The translations under genes were made by a program, and so were the position numbers. This document shows, in pieces, positions 8,553 to 16,826 of a DNA stretch of 64,000 nt; position 1 is the stretch's first letter, and each line of letters starts with the position of its first letter. A model generated the notes under the pieces. That model was given only the letters and a program-made list of their open reading frames with translations. It did not search any database and was not told the DNA's origin. The stretch comes from Ruminococcus sp. (GTDB taxonomy: Bacteria; Bacillota; Clostridia; Oscillospirales; Acutalibacteraceae): assembly GCA_004558485.1 (NCBI GenBank), contig SFCS01000005.1:14400-78399 (forward strand), read 5' to 3'.

Positions 8553-8825
8553 ATGGATACTCCGCGAACGCTCAAGGATATTGCGCCCGGAGAGCACGCC
8601 CGCGTTTTGTCGCTTGGTTGTACAGGCAGTATGCGGCGACGGCTGCTCGACATCGGGCTTACCGAAAACACACCGGTCACCTGTCTCGGACGCAGTCCGG
8701 CGGGCGATCCCTCGGCATACTTAATCCGCGGCGCTGTCATCGCCATTCGCCGAAAGGACAGCGCCGACATCTTCATCACATCGCCAAAGGAGGTGCCGAC
8801 ATGGGACTCACCCATCGCTCCGTAG
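8553..8825 (+). CDS. feoA: Ferrous iron transport protein A
   Basis: 90-residue SH3-like cytoplasmic protein that assists FeoB. Visible family features are LKDIAPGEHARV at the start, then MRRRLLDIGLTENTPV, the hallmark glycine-leucine region, and YLIRGAVIAIRRKDSADIFI at the C-terminal strand. GGAAGGG is 9 bases before the ATG. Its last 25 bp overlap the start of feoB, so the two are translationally coupled. A palindrome just upstream suggests iron-responsive control. Confidence 0.92.
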   Translation: MDTPRTLKDIAPGEHARVLSLGCTGSMRRRLLDIGLTENTPVTCLGRSPAGDPSAYLIRGAVIAIRRKDSADIFITSPKEVPTWDSPIAP

Positions 8826-10945
8826 GCATACAGGCGGTCGACTCCGGACTCGCCATACAAAAGAAAACGCCGCATGATCCGGTCGTGGCACTGGCGGGCA
8901 ACCCCAATGTGGGCAAAAGCACCATCTTCAACGCGCTGACCGGCTCCAATCAGCACACCGGCAACTGGCCGGGCAAGACCGTCAGCAATGCACAAGGCTA
9001 TTGCAAGACAGCGGCGCACGGGTATGTGCTGGTGGACATCCCCGGCACATACTCCCTCATGGCACATTCCGCCGAGGAGGCGGTGGCACGCAACTTCATC
9101 TGTTTCGGCGCGCCGGACGCAGTGGTCGTGGTGTGTGACGCGACCTGTCTCGAACGCAATCTGAATTTGGTGCTGCAAACGCTGGAAATTGCAGACAACG
9201 CCGTTGTCTGCGTCAATCTGATGGACGAGGCAAAGCGCAAGGGCATCTGCATCGACACGGCAAGGCTGGCGGCGCGGCTCGGCGTGCCGGTCATCAGCAC
9301 CACCGCCCGCAAAAAGGCCGATCTGCATCGGCTGATGCAGGCGGTCGATGAGACCGTCGATCGAAAAACGCCGCAGCGCCCGCTCACCGTCAGCTATCCC
9401 GCACCGATCGAAAAAGCGGTCGAGGCGCTCGATGTGCGCCTGCGGGGGGCGTTTCCGAACAAAAGACGGCGGCGGTGGCTGTGTCTGAAGCTGCTCGACA
9501 GTGATCCATCCCTTTGTGCCGAGATCGACGCGGCGTGCGGCGACGGCTTTTTGGAGGAGCTGAACGGCTCAGCGGAAATGGCAAAAGCACAGGAGATTTT
9601 GAAGGATGCGGGACTGACACAGGACACGCTGCGGGACGCCGTTGTGACCGCGATTGCGGATACGGCGGGGCGCATCTGTCGCGGCGCGGTTACATACCGG
9701 CAGGAGGACTGCCACCGCCGCGACCTGCGCATTGACCGCGTGCTCACGGGCAGAGTAACCGCCTATCCGCTCATGCTGCTGTTGCTCGCGTTCATCTTCT
9801 TCCTCACCATCTATGCCGCCAACTATCCGTCCGCACTGCTGTCTGCGGGGCTATTCTGGGTGCAGGACAGACTCACCGACCTTTTCACTGCTCTGCACGC
9901 GCCCGCGTGGCTGCACGGCGCACTGGTTTTGGGGGTCTACCGTGTGCTTGCCTGGGTCGTGTCGGTGATGCTGCCGCCCATGGCGATCTTCTTCCCGCTG
10001 TTCACGCTGCTGGAGGATGCGGGCTATCTCCCGCGCATCGCCTATAACCTCGACAAGCCGTTCCAGCGCTGCCACGCCTGCGGCAAGCAGGCGCTCACCA
10101 TGTGCATGGGCTTTGGCTGCAACGCCGCGGGCGTTGTCGGCTGCCGCATCATCGACTCGCCGCGCGAGCGGCTCCTTGCGATACTCACCAACAACTTTGT
10201 CCCCTGCAACGGGCGCTTCCCCACCCTCATCGCCATCCTCACCATGTTCTTTGTCGGCACGGCGGGCGGCTTTTTCTCCTCGGCACTTTCTGCACTGCTG
10301 CTCACCGCCGTCATCCTCCTCGGCATTCTCACCACCTTCGGCGTCACGCGCCTTTTGTCAAGGACGCTGCTGCGCGGCATGCCGTCCTCCTTCACGCTGG
10401 AGCTGCCGCCCTATCGCCGCCCGCAGATCGGCAGGGTCATCTGGCGCTCCATCTGGGATCGCACCGTCTTTATCCTCGGCCGTGCGGCGGCGGTCGCCGC
10501 ACCTGCGGGACTGCTCATTTGGCTGCTTGCCAACATCAAGGCGGGTGATATCTCGCTTTTGCAGCACTGCGCCGATTTCCTCGATCCCTTTGCCCGCCTG
10601 CTCGGCATGGACGGCGTCATCCTCATGGCGTTTATCCTGGGCTTTCCCGCCAACGAGATCGTCATCCCCATCATCATCATGACCTATATGGCAGAGGGCA
10701 GTCTCACGGAGCTTGCGGGACTTGAGACCATGCGCGCGCTGCTCACGGCGCACGGATGGACGGCGGGGACGGCAGTGAGCGTCATCCTTTTCTCGCTGTT
10801 CCATTGGCCCTGCTCCACCACGCTGCTCACCATCAAAAAAGAAACGGGCAGTTCTTTCTGGACGCTGCTTGCCGCCCTGATCCCCACCGTTGTCGGCATC
10901 CTTGCCTGTATGGCGGCAACCGGGATTTTTCGCCTATTCACATGA
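8801..10945 (+). CDS. feoB: Ferrous iron transport protein B
   Basis: 714-residue Fe(II) permease with an N-terminal G domain. G1 GNPNVGKST (residues 33-41), G3 DIPGTYSL and G4 NLMDEAKRKG are intact, followed by the helical GDI-like region. The C-terminal membrane part has two gate domains with GFGCNAAGVVGCRIIDS and NNFVPCNGRFPTLIAIL, where the conserved cysteines lie. The ATG at 8801 is set by AGGAGG eight bases upstream; longer in-frame readings overlap feoA and lack family similarity. No FeoC-like gene follows. Confidence 0.96.
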   Translation: MGLTHRSVGIQAVDSGLAIQKKTPHDPVVALAGNPNVGKSTIFNALTGSNQHTGNWPGKTVSNAQGYCKTAAHGYVLVDIPGTYSLMAHSAEEAVARNFICFGAPDAVVVVCDATCLERNLNLVLQTLEIADNAVVCVNLMDEAKRKGICIDTARLAARLGVPVISTTARKKADLHRLMQAVDETVDRKTPQRPLTVSYPAPIEKAVEALDVRLRGAFPNKRRRRWLCLKLLDSDPSLCAEIDAACGDGFLEELNGSAEMAKAQEILKDAGLTQDTLRDAVVTAIADTAGRICRGAVTYRQEDCHRRDLRIDRVLTGRVTAYPLMLLLLAFIFFLTIYAANYPSALLSAGLFWVQDRLTDLFTALHAPAWLHGALVLGVYRVLAWVVSVMLPPMAIFFPLFTLLEDAGYLPRIAYNLDKPFQRCHACGKQALTMCMGFGCNAAGVVGCRIIDSPRERLLAILTNNFVPCNGRFPTLIAILTMFFVGTAGGFFSSALSALLLTAVILLGILTTFGVTRLLSRTLLRGMPSSFTLELPPYRRPQIGRVIWRSIWDRTVFILGRAAAVAAPAGLLIWLLANIKAGDISLLQHCADFLDPFARLLGMDGVILMAFILGFPANEIVIPIIIMTYMAEGSLTELAGLETMRALLTAHGWTAGTAVSVILFSLFHWPCSTTLLTIKKETGSSFWTLLAALIPTVVGILACMAATGIFRLFT

Positions 10946-10965
10946 GCAGCGTTTTATGCTATACT
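10937..10965 (+). promoter_or_regulatory. Promoter of the DUF3810 gene
   Basis: TTCACA, 17 bp, TATACT. The -35 overlaps the end of feoB, so the downstream gene can be expressed separately. Confidence 0.65.
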
Positions 10966-10986
10966 GAAAAAAAGCGAGGGATGTCT

Positions 10987-12102
10987 ATGAAACGAAAAAG
11001 AGAAACGCCGACTTGGCGCAAATGGCTCTATTGCCTGCTGCCCGCTCTTGCGGCGGTGACGCTGTATCTCCTTTTGCCTCTTTTTCCGCGGTTTACGGAA
11101 TATGTGTGGGTGCGCGGGGTGTTTCGCATCGTGTCCTTCCCCCTCACGGAGCTCATGTCCCTTTTCCCGTTTTCCGTGACCGAGGTTGTCGTTGTCGCCG
11201 GCATCCCCGCGCTTTTGGCGCTTGCCGTCGTTTTTGTCGTCCGCCTTGTGCGGCGTGCCGATCGGCGGCGCGTTGCCGAACGCGGGGCACGGTTTGTCGC
11301 CTTTTGTCTTTCGCTTTTCCTTCTTTTGTTCATGGTGATGGACGGCGGCAATTTCTCCCGCCCGCCCACGGCGACGCTTTTCGGATTGACCGAGAAAACC
11401 TATGACGCCGCCTTTTTGCAGGCGGTCACGGCGGACCTCGCCGCCAAAACAAACGCCGCGCGGGCAAATGTCGCCGAGGATGCCGACGGATATATGACGC
11501 TGTCGGCGAGCAAGAGCGCCACCCTGCGGGCGGCGGACGACTGCTATAAGCCGCTGCGGGAGCGCTATCCCTTTCTTGTCAGCGGCGTGTGGCGCGTCAA
11601 GTCGGTGGCGCTGTCGCACCTGTGGTCTTATACCGGCTACACCGGCGTCTATTGCCCATGGCTCTCTGAAGTGAGCATCAACACCGACACGCCCGTCAGC
11701 GAATGGGGTCACACCGCCGCGCACGAGATCGCCCACACCATGGGCTTTGCCAGAGAGGACGCCTGCAACTTTGTGGCGTATCTCGCCTGTGTCAGCTCCG
11801 ACAATCCCGATTTTGTCTATTCGGGCTATCTTGCGGCGTTCACCTATTGCGCCAACGCCCTCTATGACTACGACAAGGACGCCTTTCGCACCGTTTTCCT
11901 CTCCCTGTCCGACGGCGTGTGCCGTGACCTCAAGCAGCGCAGCAGCTATTGGAAGCAGTTTTCGGGGCAGGTCATGGACAGCTCGCAGAGCTTTAACGAT
12001 GCCTTTATCAAGGCAAACGGCGTAGAAAGCGGCATCCTCAGCTACAACGAAGCCGTCTCGCTCATTTTGCAGTATTATGATACGAACAAGATCCTGGCAT
12101 AA
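10987..12102 (+). CDS. DUF3810 membrane protein, metallopeptidase-like
   Basis: 371-residue protein with three N-terminal membrane segments (about residues 14-32, 64-88 and 101-118), then a large domain. The zinc-protease motif HEIAH lies at 246-250 within GHTAAHEIAHTMGFAREDAC, where the Glu after GFAR could be the third ligand. This arrangement matches DUF3810, a family of predicted membrane metalloproteases without a known substrate. Two Met codons are adjacent (10981 and 10987); the second is preferred because GAGGG sits 6 bases before it. It is flanked by its own promoter and a terminator. Confidence 0.8.
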   Translation: MKRKRETPTWRKWLYCLLPALAAVTLYLLLPLFPRFTEYVWVRGVFRIVSFPLTELMSLFPFSVTEVVVVAGIPALLALAVVFVVRLVRRADRRRVAERGARFVAFCLSLFLLLFMVMDGGNFSRPPTATLFGLTEKTYDAAFLQAVTADLAAKTNAARANVAEDADGYMTLSASKSATLRAADDCYKPLRERYPFLVSGVWRVKSVALSHLWSYTGYTGVYCPWLSEVSINTDTPVSEWGHTAAHEIAHTMGFAREDACNFVAYLACVSSDNPDFVYSGYLAAFTYCANALYDYDKDAFRTVFLSLSDGVCRDLKQRSSYWKQFSGQVMDSSQSFNDAFIKANGVESGILSYNEAVSLILQYYDTNKILA

Positions 12103-12106
12103 AAAA

Positions 12107-12126
12107 AGGAACGCGCACGCGTTCCT
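12107..12126. terminator. Bidirectional terminator
   Basis: AGGAACGCG/CGCGTTCCT stem with an A-run on the left and a T-run on the right. It can serve both the DUF3810 gene (+) and the lysine-type ABC operon (-). Confidence 0.8.
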
Positions 12127-12136
12127 CTTTTTTGTT

Positions 12137-12877
12137 TTATCTCGCCAAAAAGCGGGACAAAAATTCTTTTGTTTTCGGGTTTCGCGGATTCTCGAAAATG
12201 TCGTGCGGCGCGCCCTCTTCACAGATAACGCCGTCCGCCATGAACACCACATTGGTGGACACATCGCGAGCAAACGCCATTTCGTGCGTCACGACGATCA
12301 TCGTGAGTCCCTCCGCGGCAAGGTTGCGCATGACATCCAGCACCTCACCGACCATCTGCGGGTCAAGTGCCGAGGTCGGCTCGTCAAAGAGCAACACCTC
12401 GGGCTCCATCGCCAGTGCGCGCGCGATCGCCACGCGCTGCTTCTGACCGCCGGAGAGCTGGGCGGGCTTTGCGTTGATATACGGCTCCATGCCCACTTTG
12501 CGGAGGTAGTTCATCGCGATCTCCTGTGCCGCTTTGCGGTCACGCTTTAAGACCGACACCTGCCCGGTGACGCAGTTTTGCAGCGCGGTCATGTTGTTGA
12601 AGAGATTAAAGCTCTGGAACACCATCCCCACCTGCGTGCGGTACCGGGAGAGTCTGAAATCGTCCGCTGTGATGTCCTTACCGTGGAACAGCACCTTGCC
12701 GTCCGTCGGCGTTTCAAGAAGGTTGATGCAGCGCAGCATCGTGCTCTTGCCCGAGCCGGACGCGCCGATGATGCTCAGCACCTCGCCCTTTTCCACAGAA
12801 AGATCAATGCCGCGCAGCACAGTGTTTTCACCGAACTGCTTTTTGAGACCGATGAGTTCAATTACCTTTTCCGCCAT
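12137..12877 (-). CDS. Amino-acid (probably lysine) ABC transporter ATP-binding protein
   Basis: 246-residue polar-amino-acid ABC ATPase (GlnQ/HisP type). Walker A is GASGSGKST (about residues 37-45), the signature LSGGQKQRVAIARAL, Walker B VLLFDEPTSALD, and the H-loop VVTHEMAFA. It is the last gene of a three-gene importer (lipoprotein, permease, ATPase) with gaps of 3 and 24 bp. The operon leader is a lysine riboswitch, so lysine import is the likely job. Nothing in the ATPase is unusual. Confidence 0.92.
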   Translation of the reverse strand: MAEKVIELIGLKKQFGENTVLRGIDLSVEKGEVLSIIGASGSGKSTMLRCINLLETPTDGKVLFHGKDITADDFRLSRYRTQVGMVFQSFNLFNNMTALQNCVTGQVSVLKRDRKAAQEIAMNYLRKVGMEPYINAKPAQLSGGQKQRVAIARALAMEPEVLLFDEPTSALDPQMVGEVLDVMRNLAAEGLTMIVVTHEMAFARDVSTNVVFMADGVICEEGAPHDIFENPRNPKTKEFLSRFLAR

Positions 12878-12880
12878 GCC

Positions 12881-13645
12881 TCAGCCCTCCCTCTGCACAT
12901 GGATTTCGGCGGCCGAGGCGCTTTGCGAACCGAAGATGGTGTAGCTGTTCTTGCCGTCCAACCGTTTCTCGATATACCGCAGAATTCTCGTCACGGTGAA
13001 GGTCAGAATGAAGTACAGAACGCAGACGACAAGATAGGTCTGGAATGTCTGGAAATTCTGACGCTTGATGATGCCTGCGAAATAGTAAAGCTCGGTAACG
13101 CCGATGACATTCAGCACCGATGTATCCTTAATGTTGATGACAAACTCGTTGCTGACCGACGGCAGGATGTTGCGCATCACCTGCGGCAGCACCACCTTTA
13201 CCATGGTCTGCGCATGGCTCATGCCGATGGACAGTGCGCCCTCAAACTGACCGCGGTCGATGGAAATAATGCCGCCGCGCACGATCTCCGCCATATAGGC
13301 GCCTGTGTTGATGGAAACGATCAGAATACCCGACGGAATGAGCGGCAGCGTTTTACCGCCGGTCGCAAAGGCATAGCCCCAATAGATGACCATGGACTGC
13401 ACCATCATCGGCGTGCCGCGAAAGATCTCCACATACACGGCAATAATGCCGTTGAGGATGCGGTGCAGCACGCGCGGCACCGCGCGCTTGGACAGCGGCG
13501 CCGTGCGCACCATGCCGGTCAAAAGACCGATGAGCAAGCCCGCGACCGTGCCGACAAGGGCGATGAGCATGGTGTTGCCCACGCCGGACAAAAGCTGCGG
13601 ATAGTATTTTACAAATATCTGTGCAACATCATTCAAAAAGCTCAT
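12881..13645 (-). CDS. Amino-acid (probably lysine) ABC transporter permease
   Basis: 254-residue HisM/GlnP-type inner-membrane subunit with about five membrane spans. The characteristic N-terminal region LLSGVGNTMLIALVGTVAGL, then EIFRGTPMMVQ and the EAA-type loop (FEGALSIGMSHAQTMVKVVLPQ), which contacts the ATPase. It lies between the permuted lipoprotein gene and the ATPase gene. Single-permease operons of this kind usually form homodimers. Specificity for lysine is inferred from the riboswitch, not from this protein. Confidence 0.92.
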   Translation of the reverse strand: MSFLNDVAQIFVKYYPQLLSGVGNTMLIALVGTVAGLLIGLLTGMVRTAPLSKRAVPRVLHRILNGIIAVYVEIFRGTPMMVQSMVIYWGYAFATGGKTLPLIPSGILIVSINTGAYMAEIVRGGIISIDRGQFEGALSIGMSHAQTMVKVVLPQVMRNILPSVSNEFVINIKDTSVLNVIGVTELYYFAGIIKRQNFQTFQTYLVVCVLYFILTFTVTRILRYIEKRLDGKNSYTIFGSQSASAAEIHVQREG

Positions 13646-13669
13646 AATTGCCTCGCTTATCCGCGATCA

Positions 13670-14551
13670 TCACTTCCTGATGATCACGACAAGATTGGAT
13701 TCGTAGTAGGTGTCCGTAAAGTCGATCTCCTTCGCGCGCTCCGCGGTCGGGCTCATGCCGGCGATGACGGCGTCGATGGTGCCGGACTGCACGGCAGGCA
13801 GCAGAGAATCCCATTCAAGCTGATAAACCTCGAGCTTCATACCGAGCTTATTGGCAACATACTGTGCGATCTGCACATCATAGCCGTTGGCATAAAGCCC
13901 ATCCTTGCCCTCGCCGGAGATCGGCACGGCGCCGAGCGAGTCGCCCGTGGTGTCCGTCCAGTTATACGGCTCATAGGCACACTCCATGCCGATCTTCAGA
14001 ACACCCTCGGTGGTGGCGGGAGCGGCACAGCTCACTGCAAAGGCCTCTACCTTTTCACCCGCTGCCAGCGACACAATCTGTTCCATGAGCTGCTCGCGCT
14101 GTTCGGTCGTGATGGCCGCGAGGATGGCGTTGATCTTTTCTCTCAGCTCCGAGCCCTTCTTCAGACCGACGGCGATGCCGACATCGGCAGCGGTCGCCGT
14201 AAAACCGGTGTCATTGTTCTTCAGATGGATGTAGTCAAGCTCCGTGTTAGTCTTGCAGACGGAAACAGCCGTCGGCTCTTCGGCAATATAGCCGTCGATC
14301 GAGCCGCTCTTCAGAGCAGTCAGAAGGTCGGAAAATTCCGGCAGCGTGCTTGACTGCACATCCTCGATCTGCGCCAGCGCATCGGCGTGGAAGGTGCCCG
14401 CCTGCGCGGCGATCTTCGCGCCCTTGAGGTCGGCAAGGCTCTTGGCGTTCTTGACATCCACGGTGGACGCATTGCCGCCGCAGCCGGCGAACAACACCAT
14501 GCACAGCACAGCTGCCAGGAAAACGGATACGATCTTTGTTTTTCTTCTCAT
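13670..14551 (-). CDS. Circularly permuted solute-binding lipoprotein of the lysine-riboswitch ABC importer
   Basis: 293 residues. The signal peptide ends in the lipobox FAGC (Cys24). The mature chain begins with what is normally the second half of an SBP_bac_3 protein: SLADLKGAKIAAQAGTFH (38-55), LPEFSDLLTALKSGSIDGYI (70-89) and VGIAVGLKKGSELREKINAI (124-143). After a linker (about 161-183) comes the usual first half: VLKIGMECAYEPYNW (184-198), GYDVQIAQYVANKLG (223-237), PAVQSGTIDAVIAGMSPTAE (252-271), and it stops at NLVVIIRK. In ordinary proteins VVIIRK leads directly into AKSLADLKG. The frame is intact, AAGGGAG precedes the ATG, and permease and ATPase follow. Lysine is the inferred ligand, from the riboswitch. 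Confidence 0.85.
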   Translation of the reverse strand: MRRKTKIVSVFLAAVLCMVLFAGCGGNASTVDVKNAKSLADLKGAKIAAQAGTFHADALAQIEDVQSSTLPEFSDLLTALKSGSIDGYIAEEPTAVSVCKTNTELDYIHLKNNDTGFTATAADVGIAVGLKKGSELREKINAILAAITTEQREQLMEQIVSLAAGEKVEAFAVSCAAPATTEGVLKIGMECAYEPYNWTDTTGDSLGAVPISGEGKDGLYANGYDVQIAQYVANKLGMKLEVYQLEWDSLLPAVQSGTIDAVIAGMSPTAERAKEIDFTDTYYESNLVVIIRK

Positions 14552-14570
14552 GTTGAAAACTCCCTTTCGG

Positions 14571-14612
14571 AAAAATTATAAAGCCTGCGACCCGATGCGG
14601 TATCGCAGGCTT
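14571..14612 (-). terminator. Riboswitch expression-platform terminator
   Basis: 10-bp stem AAGCCTGCGA/TCGCAGGCTT followed on the minus strand by TATAATTTTT. It lies between the lysine aptamer and the lipoprotein start, as expected for a transcription-attenuating OFF switch. Confidence 0.85.
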
Positions 14613-14660
14613 TTATGAAATCGTTCATAAATGTTGCCGTTGATAGCTCTCCGCATAAAA

Positions 14661-14812
14661 TGCGACAGTCTCACGCCTGTTCGGCGTAAGCCCAGCAACC
14701 AAGCGGCGGCAACCGCAGGATCACTTCGGCGAAAGCGCCTTTCCCTCACAGCCGTTTGCCGTCGTGCGCCGTGAGCTACTCTTCGCTTTCGCAACCTCTA
14801 TCAGGTGCTTCT
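14661..14812 (-). ncRNA. Lysine riboswitch (L-box) aptamer
   Basis: Read on the minus strand the leader shows the L-box core in order: GATAGAGGTTGCGAA, AAGAGTAGC, TGAGGGAAAGGCG, TTTCGCCGAAGTGATC, TTGCTGGGC, then CGTGAGACTGTCGC. These are the conserved junction and peripheral helices of the lysine riboswitch. The aptamer begins a few bases after the predicted transcription start and is followed by an intrinsic terminator. Bound lysine should promote termination, switching off the importer genes downstream. Confidence 0.9.
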
Positions 14813-14823
14813 TTATGTGGTGT

Positions 14824-14852
14824 AGTATAAACCACCTTTTTCGGTTTGTCAA
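14824..14852 (-). promoter_or_regulatory. Promoter of the lysine-riboswitch operon
   Basis: Minus strand TTGACA (14852-14847), 17 bp, TATACT (14829-14824). Confidence 0.85.
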
Positions 14853-14870
14853 CACTTTTTTGCAAGTTTT

Positions 14871-16817
14871 TTATGCGAGCACCAGGGCGCAGCACTGCCA
14901 CCCGCAAAGGGCGGGCAGCGACACCGTTATCCCGTCCCCGTTTCTTTCAAACGGCAAGACCGTCGGTTCTTCGCCGGGACGCAACAGCGTCACCGTGTCG
15001 GCGTCCCCTTTGATGCAGACTTTGAACGCCTCCGACCGCATGACGGAAAGATTGAGCAGCAGCACCGTCCGCACCGCGCCGCCCGCATCCTTTCGCGGAA
15101 AAACGGCGATCTGCTGCGGCGAGGCGACATATGCCGATACGCCGCCGTTTGCATGGGCGAGCGCCAGCCGCAGTCCCTCGCGCCGGGCAAAGGAAATCTC
15201 ATCATCCTGTATCGTCGGCGAGGACACTACCCATTTTGCGCCATAGCGCGTTTCGACGACGGAAATGCCGTTGCCGATGACAGCGTCGTCACTTCTGCAA
15301 AAAAGCGTCGAAAACGCCTTCACGGTCTCGCCTGCGGGGACATAGTGCACATCGAAATTGAGATACCGCCTTTTGTAATTGACCTCCCTTTCGCACACCG
15401 TCACTTCGCCGACGGACGAGCTGTACTTCTTCTCCACCGCCGCGCAGGTGCAGCAGAGCCCATAAAGTCCGCTGTCGAAAAGGCGTTTCACCGTGTTCAT
15501 GTCGGTGATGACCGTGTTATGCAGCAGAAAATCCATGTCCGCAGCCGACAGGTAGGGAACGGCTTTTTCGGTGAGGAGATAGCCCTCTCCCTTCGGGGCG
15601 GCATGAAACGGCAGCCCGAGCCGCAAAAGGGCGGCACCCTCCCAGACGCAGGAATCGTTGAAATAGGGCTGCATGTGTGCGTCCATTTTCGCAAACAAGG
15701 AGTCGTCGGGCTGATAGACCGCGATGCCTGCGTTTTCCGTGCCGTCGTTTGCCTTAATATACGCCTCGAAAAAGTCCCTGTAGCGGGCAAGATGACCGAA
15801 CTCCAATGCGCGAAAGTCGAGATCTTCCAGGTTCGTCATCAGCGTGACGGACAGCTCGTTGCTGCCCATAGCGATATACAAAGCGCCCTCAATGCAGGTA
15901 AATTCCGGCGATTTGCCGTAGGCAGTGTGCGGCAGATTTTCGATCTCACACGACAGGTTCTCCGTAAACGGCGCAATGCGCGCGTTCATATAGTTGATCG
16001 TCAGCGCCTTTGTCAGCACCTCCTGCGGGTTATGGTCGTGATAGAACCCGCCGCCCGCGCGAAACGACGGCACAAAGCCGCTCGCCGCTTTCATCGCCGT
16101 CAGAATTTCCTTTTGTGCCATGATGGGGAGCGGCGTCGCACCGCCGTTTTGCAGGCACGGAATTGCCTGCGGCGCCGCCTTTTTCAGAGCGGAAAACAGC
16201 TCATGCGCAAATTCCCCGATCGTTTTCACCTGAAAATCGATGTATGCCCGCCGCACGGCGACATCCTCGATGAACGCTTTTTTGAAGGACGCGCGGTCAT
16301 AGGTCTTGCCCGTCTGCGCGTCGAACAGCGCGATGCAGTGATCGCAAAAGCAAAGCGCCCTCGATCTCCCCATCAGCCGAAGGCGGATGTCGTCGTCGAT
16401 CCATATTCGTGTCGGCTGAAAGCCCGCATAAACGGGCAGAATTTCACACCAATACCGCCTGAAAGCCGCGTTGTTCCAGCAGAAAACGCCTCCGTTGCTT
16501 TCGCCGTCGATGTCGGCGATGCAGTCAAAGGCATCCGGCGAAAACCCGCTCGGATAGTTATAAAGCGAGCTTTCGTGATGCCCGACGGTGCGGCTGATCT
16601 GCATGGATGCCGTGATGTCCGCCTCCCGAAACGCCTGCGCCGCCGCAGCCATCTTTCCTGCATCCTCTTTTGCCTGGGCAAGGCTCGGCAGGCCGTACGA
16701 TGTTGCCAGCCACACCTCGTCAAAGCACCTGTCATTTTTCTTGACGGCGTCGATCAACGCGCTTATGTACGCCGCATCCTTGTGATCGTTGCTGCCGAGT
16801 CGCAATGAGATCGTCAT
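14871..16817 (-). CDS. Glycosidase-like protein of unknown specificity
   Basis: 648 residues, no signal peptide, so probably cytoplasmic. I do not recognise the exact family. The pattern suggests a TIM-barrel glycoside hydrolase-like enzyme: WIDDDIRLR (about 140-148) followed by CFCDHCIALF, a DDD-plus-Cys pair cluster as in beta-galactosidase/trimerisation-type proteins, and a C-terminal beta-rich region ending in CGWQCCALVLA. The ATG is preceded by GAGGT; it lies 9 bp after the 770-residue glycosidase-like gene and is clearly co-transcribed. The pair probably processes one imported oligosaccharide, but the substrate cannot be read from the sequence. Confidence 0.5.
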   Translation of the reverse strand: MTISLRLGSNDHKDAAYISALIDAVKKNDRCFDEVWLATSYGLPSLAQAKEDAGKMAAAAQAFREADITASMQISRTVGHHESSLYNYPSGFSPDAFDCIADIDGESNGGVFCWNNAAFRRYWCEILPVYAGFQPTRIWIDDDIRLRLMGRSRALCFCDHCIALFDAQTGKTYDRASFKKAFIEDVAVRRAYIDFQVKTIGEFAHELFSALKKAAPQAIPCLQNGGATPLPIMAQKEILTAMKAASGFVPSFRAGGGFYHDHNPQEVLTKALTINYMNARIAPFTENLSCEIENLPHTAYGKSPEFTCIEGALYIAMGSNELSVTLMTNLEDLDFRALEFGHLARYRDFFEAYIKANDGTENAGIAVYQPDDSLFAKMDAHMQPYFNDSCVWEGAALLRLGLPFHAAPKGEGYLLTEKAVPYLSAADMDFLLHNTVITDMNTVKRLFDSGLYGLCCTCAAVEKKYSSSVGEVTVCEREVNYKRRYLNFDVHYVPAGETVKAFSTLFCRSDDAVIGNGISVVETRYGAKWVVSSPTIQDDEISFARREGLRLALAHANGGVSAYVASPQQIAVFPRKDAGGAVRTVLLLNLSVMRSEAFKVCIKGDADTVTLLRPGEEPTVLPFERNGDGITVSLPALCGWQCCALVLA

Positions 16818-16826
16818 GTTGTTACC

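Noticed and set aside
13670..14551. Frameshift or pair of fragments as explanation for the odd SBP order
   Set aside because: One uninterrupted frame carries signal peptide, both halves and linker, and the junction residues complement each other as in a permutation. Misassembly cannot be excluded but needs independent read evidence.
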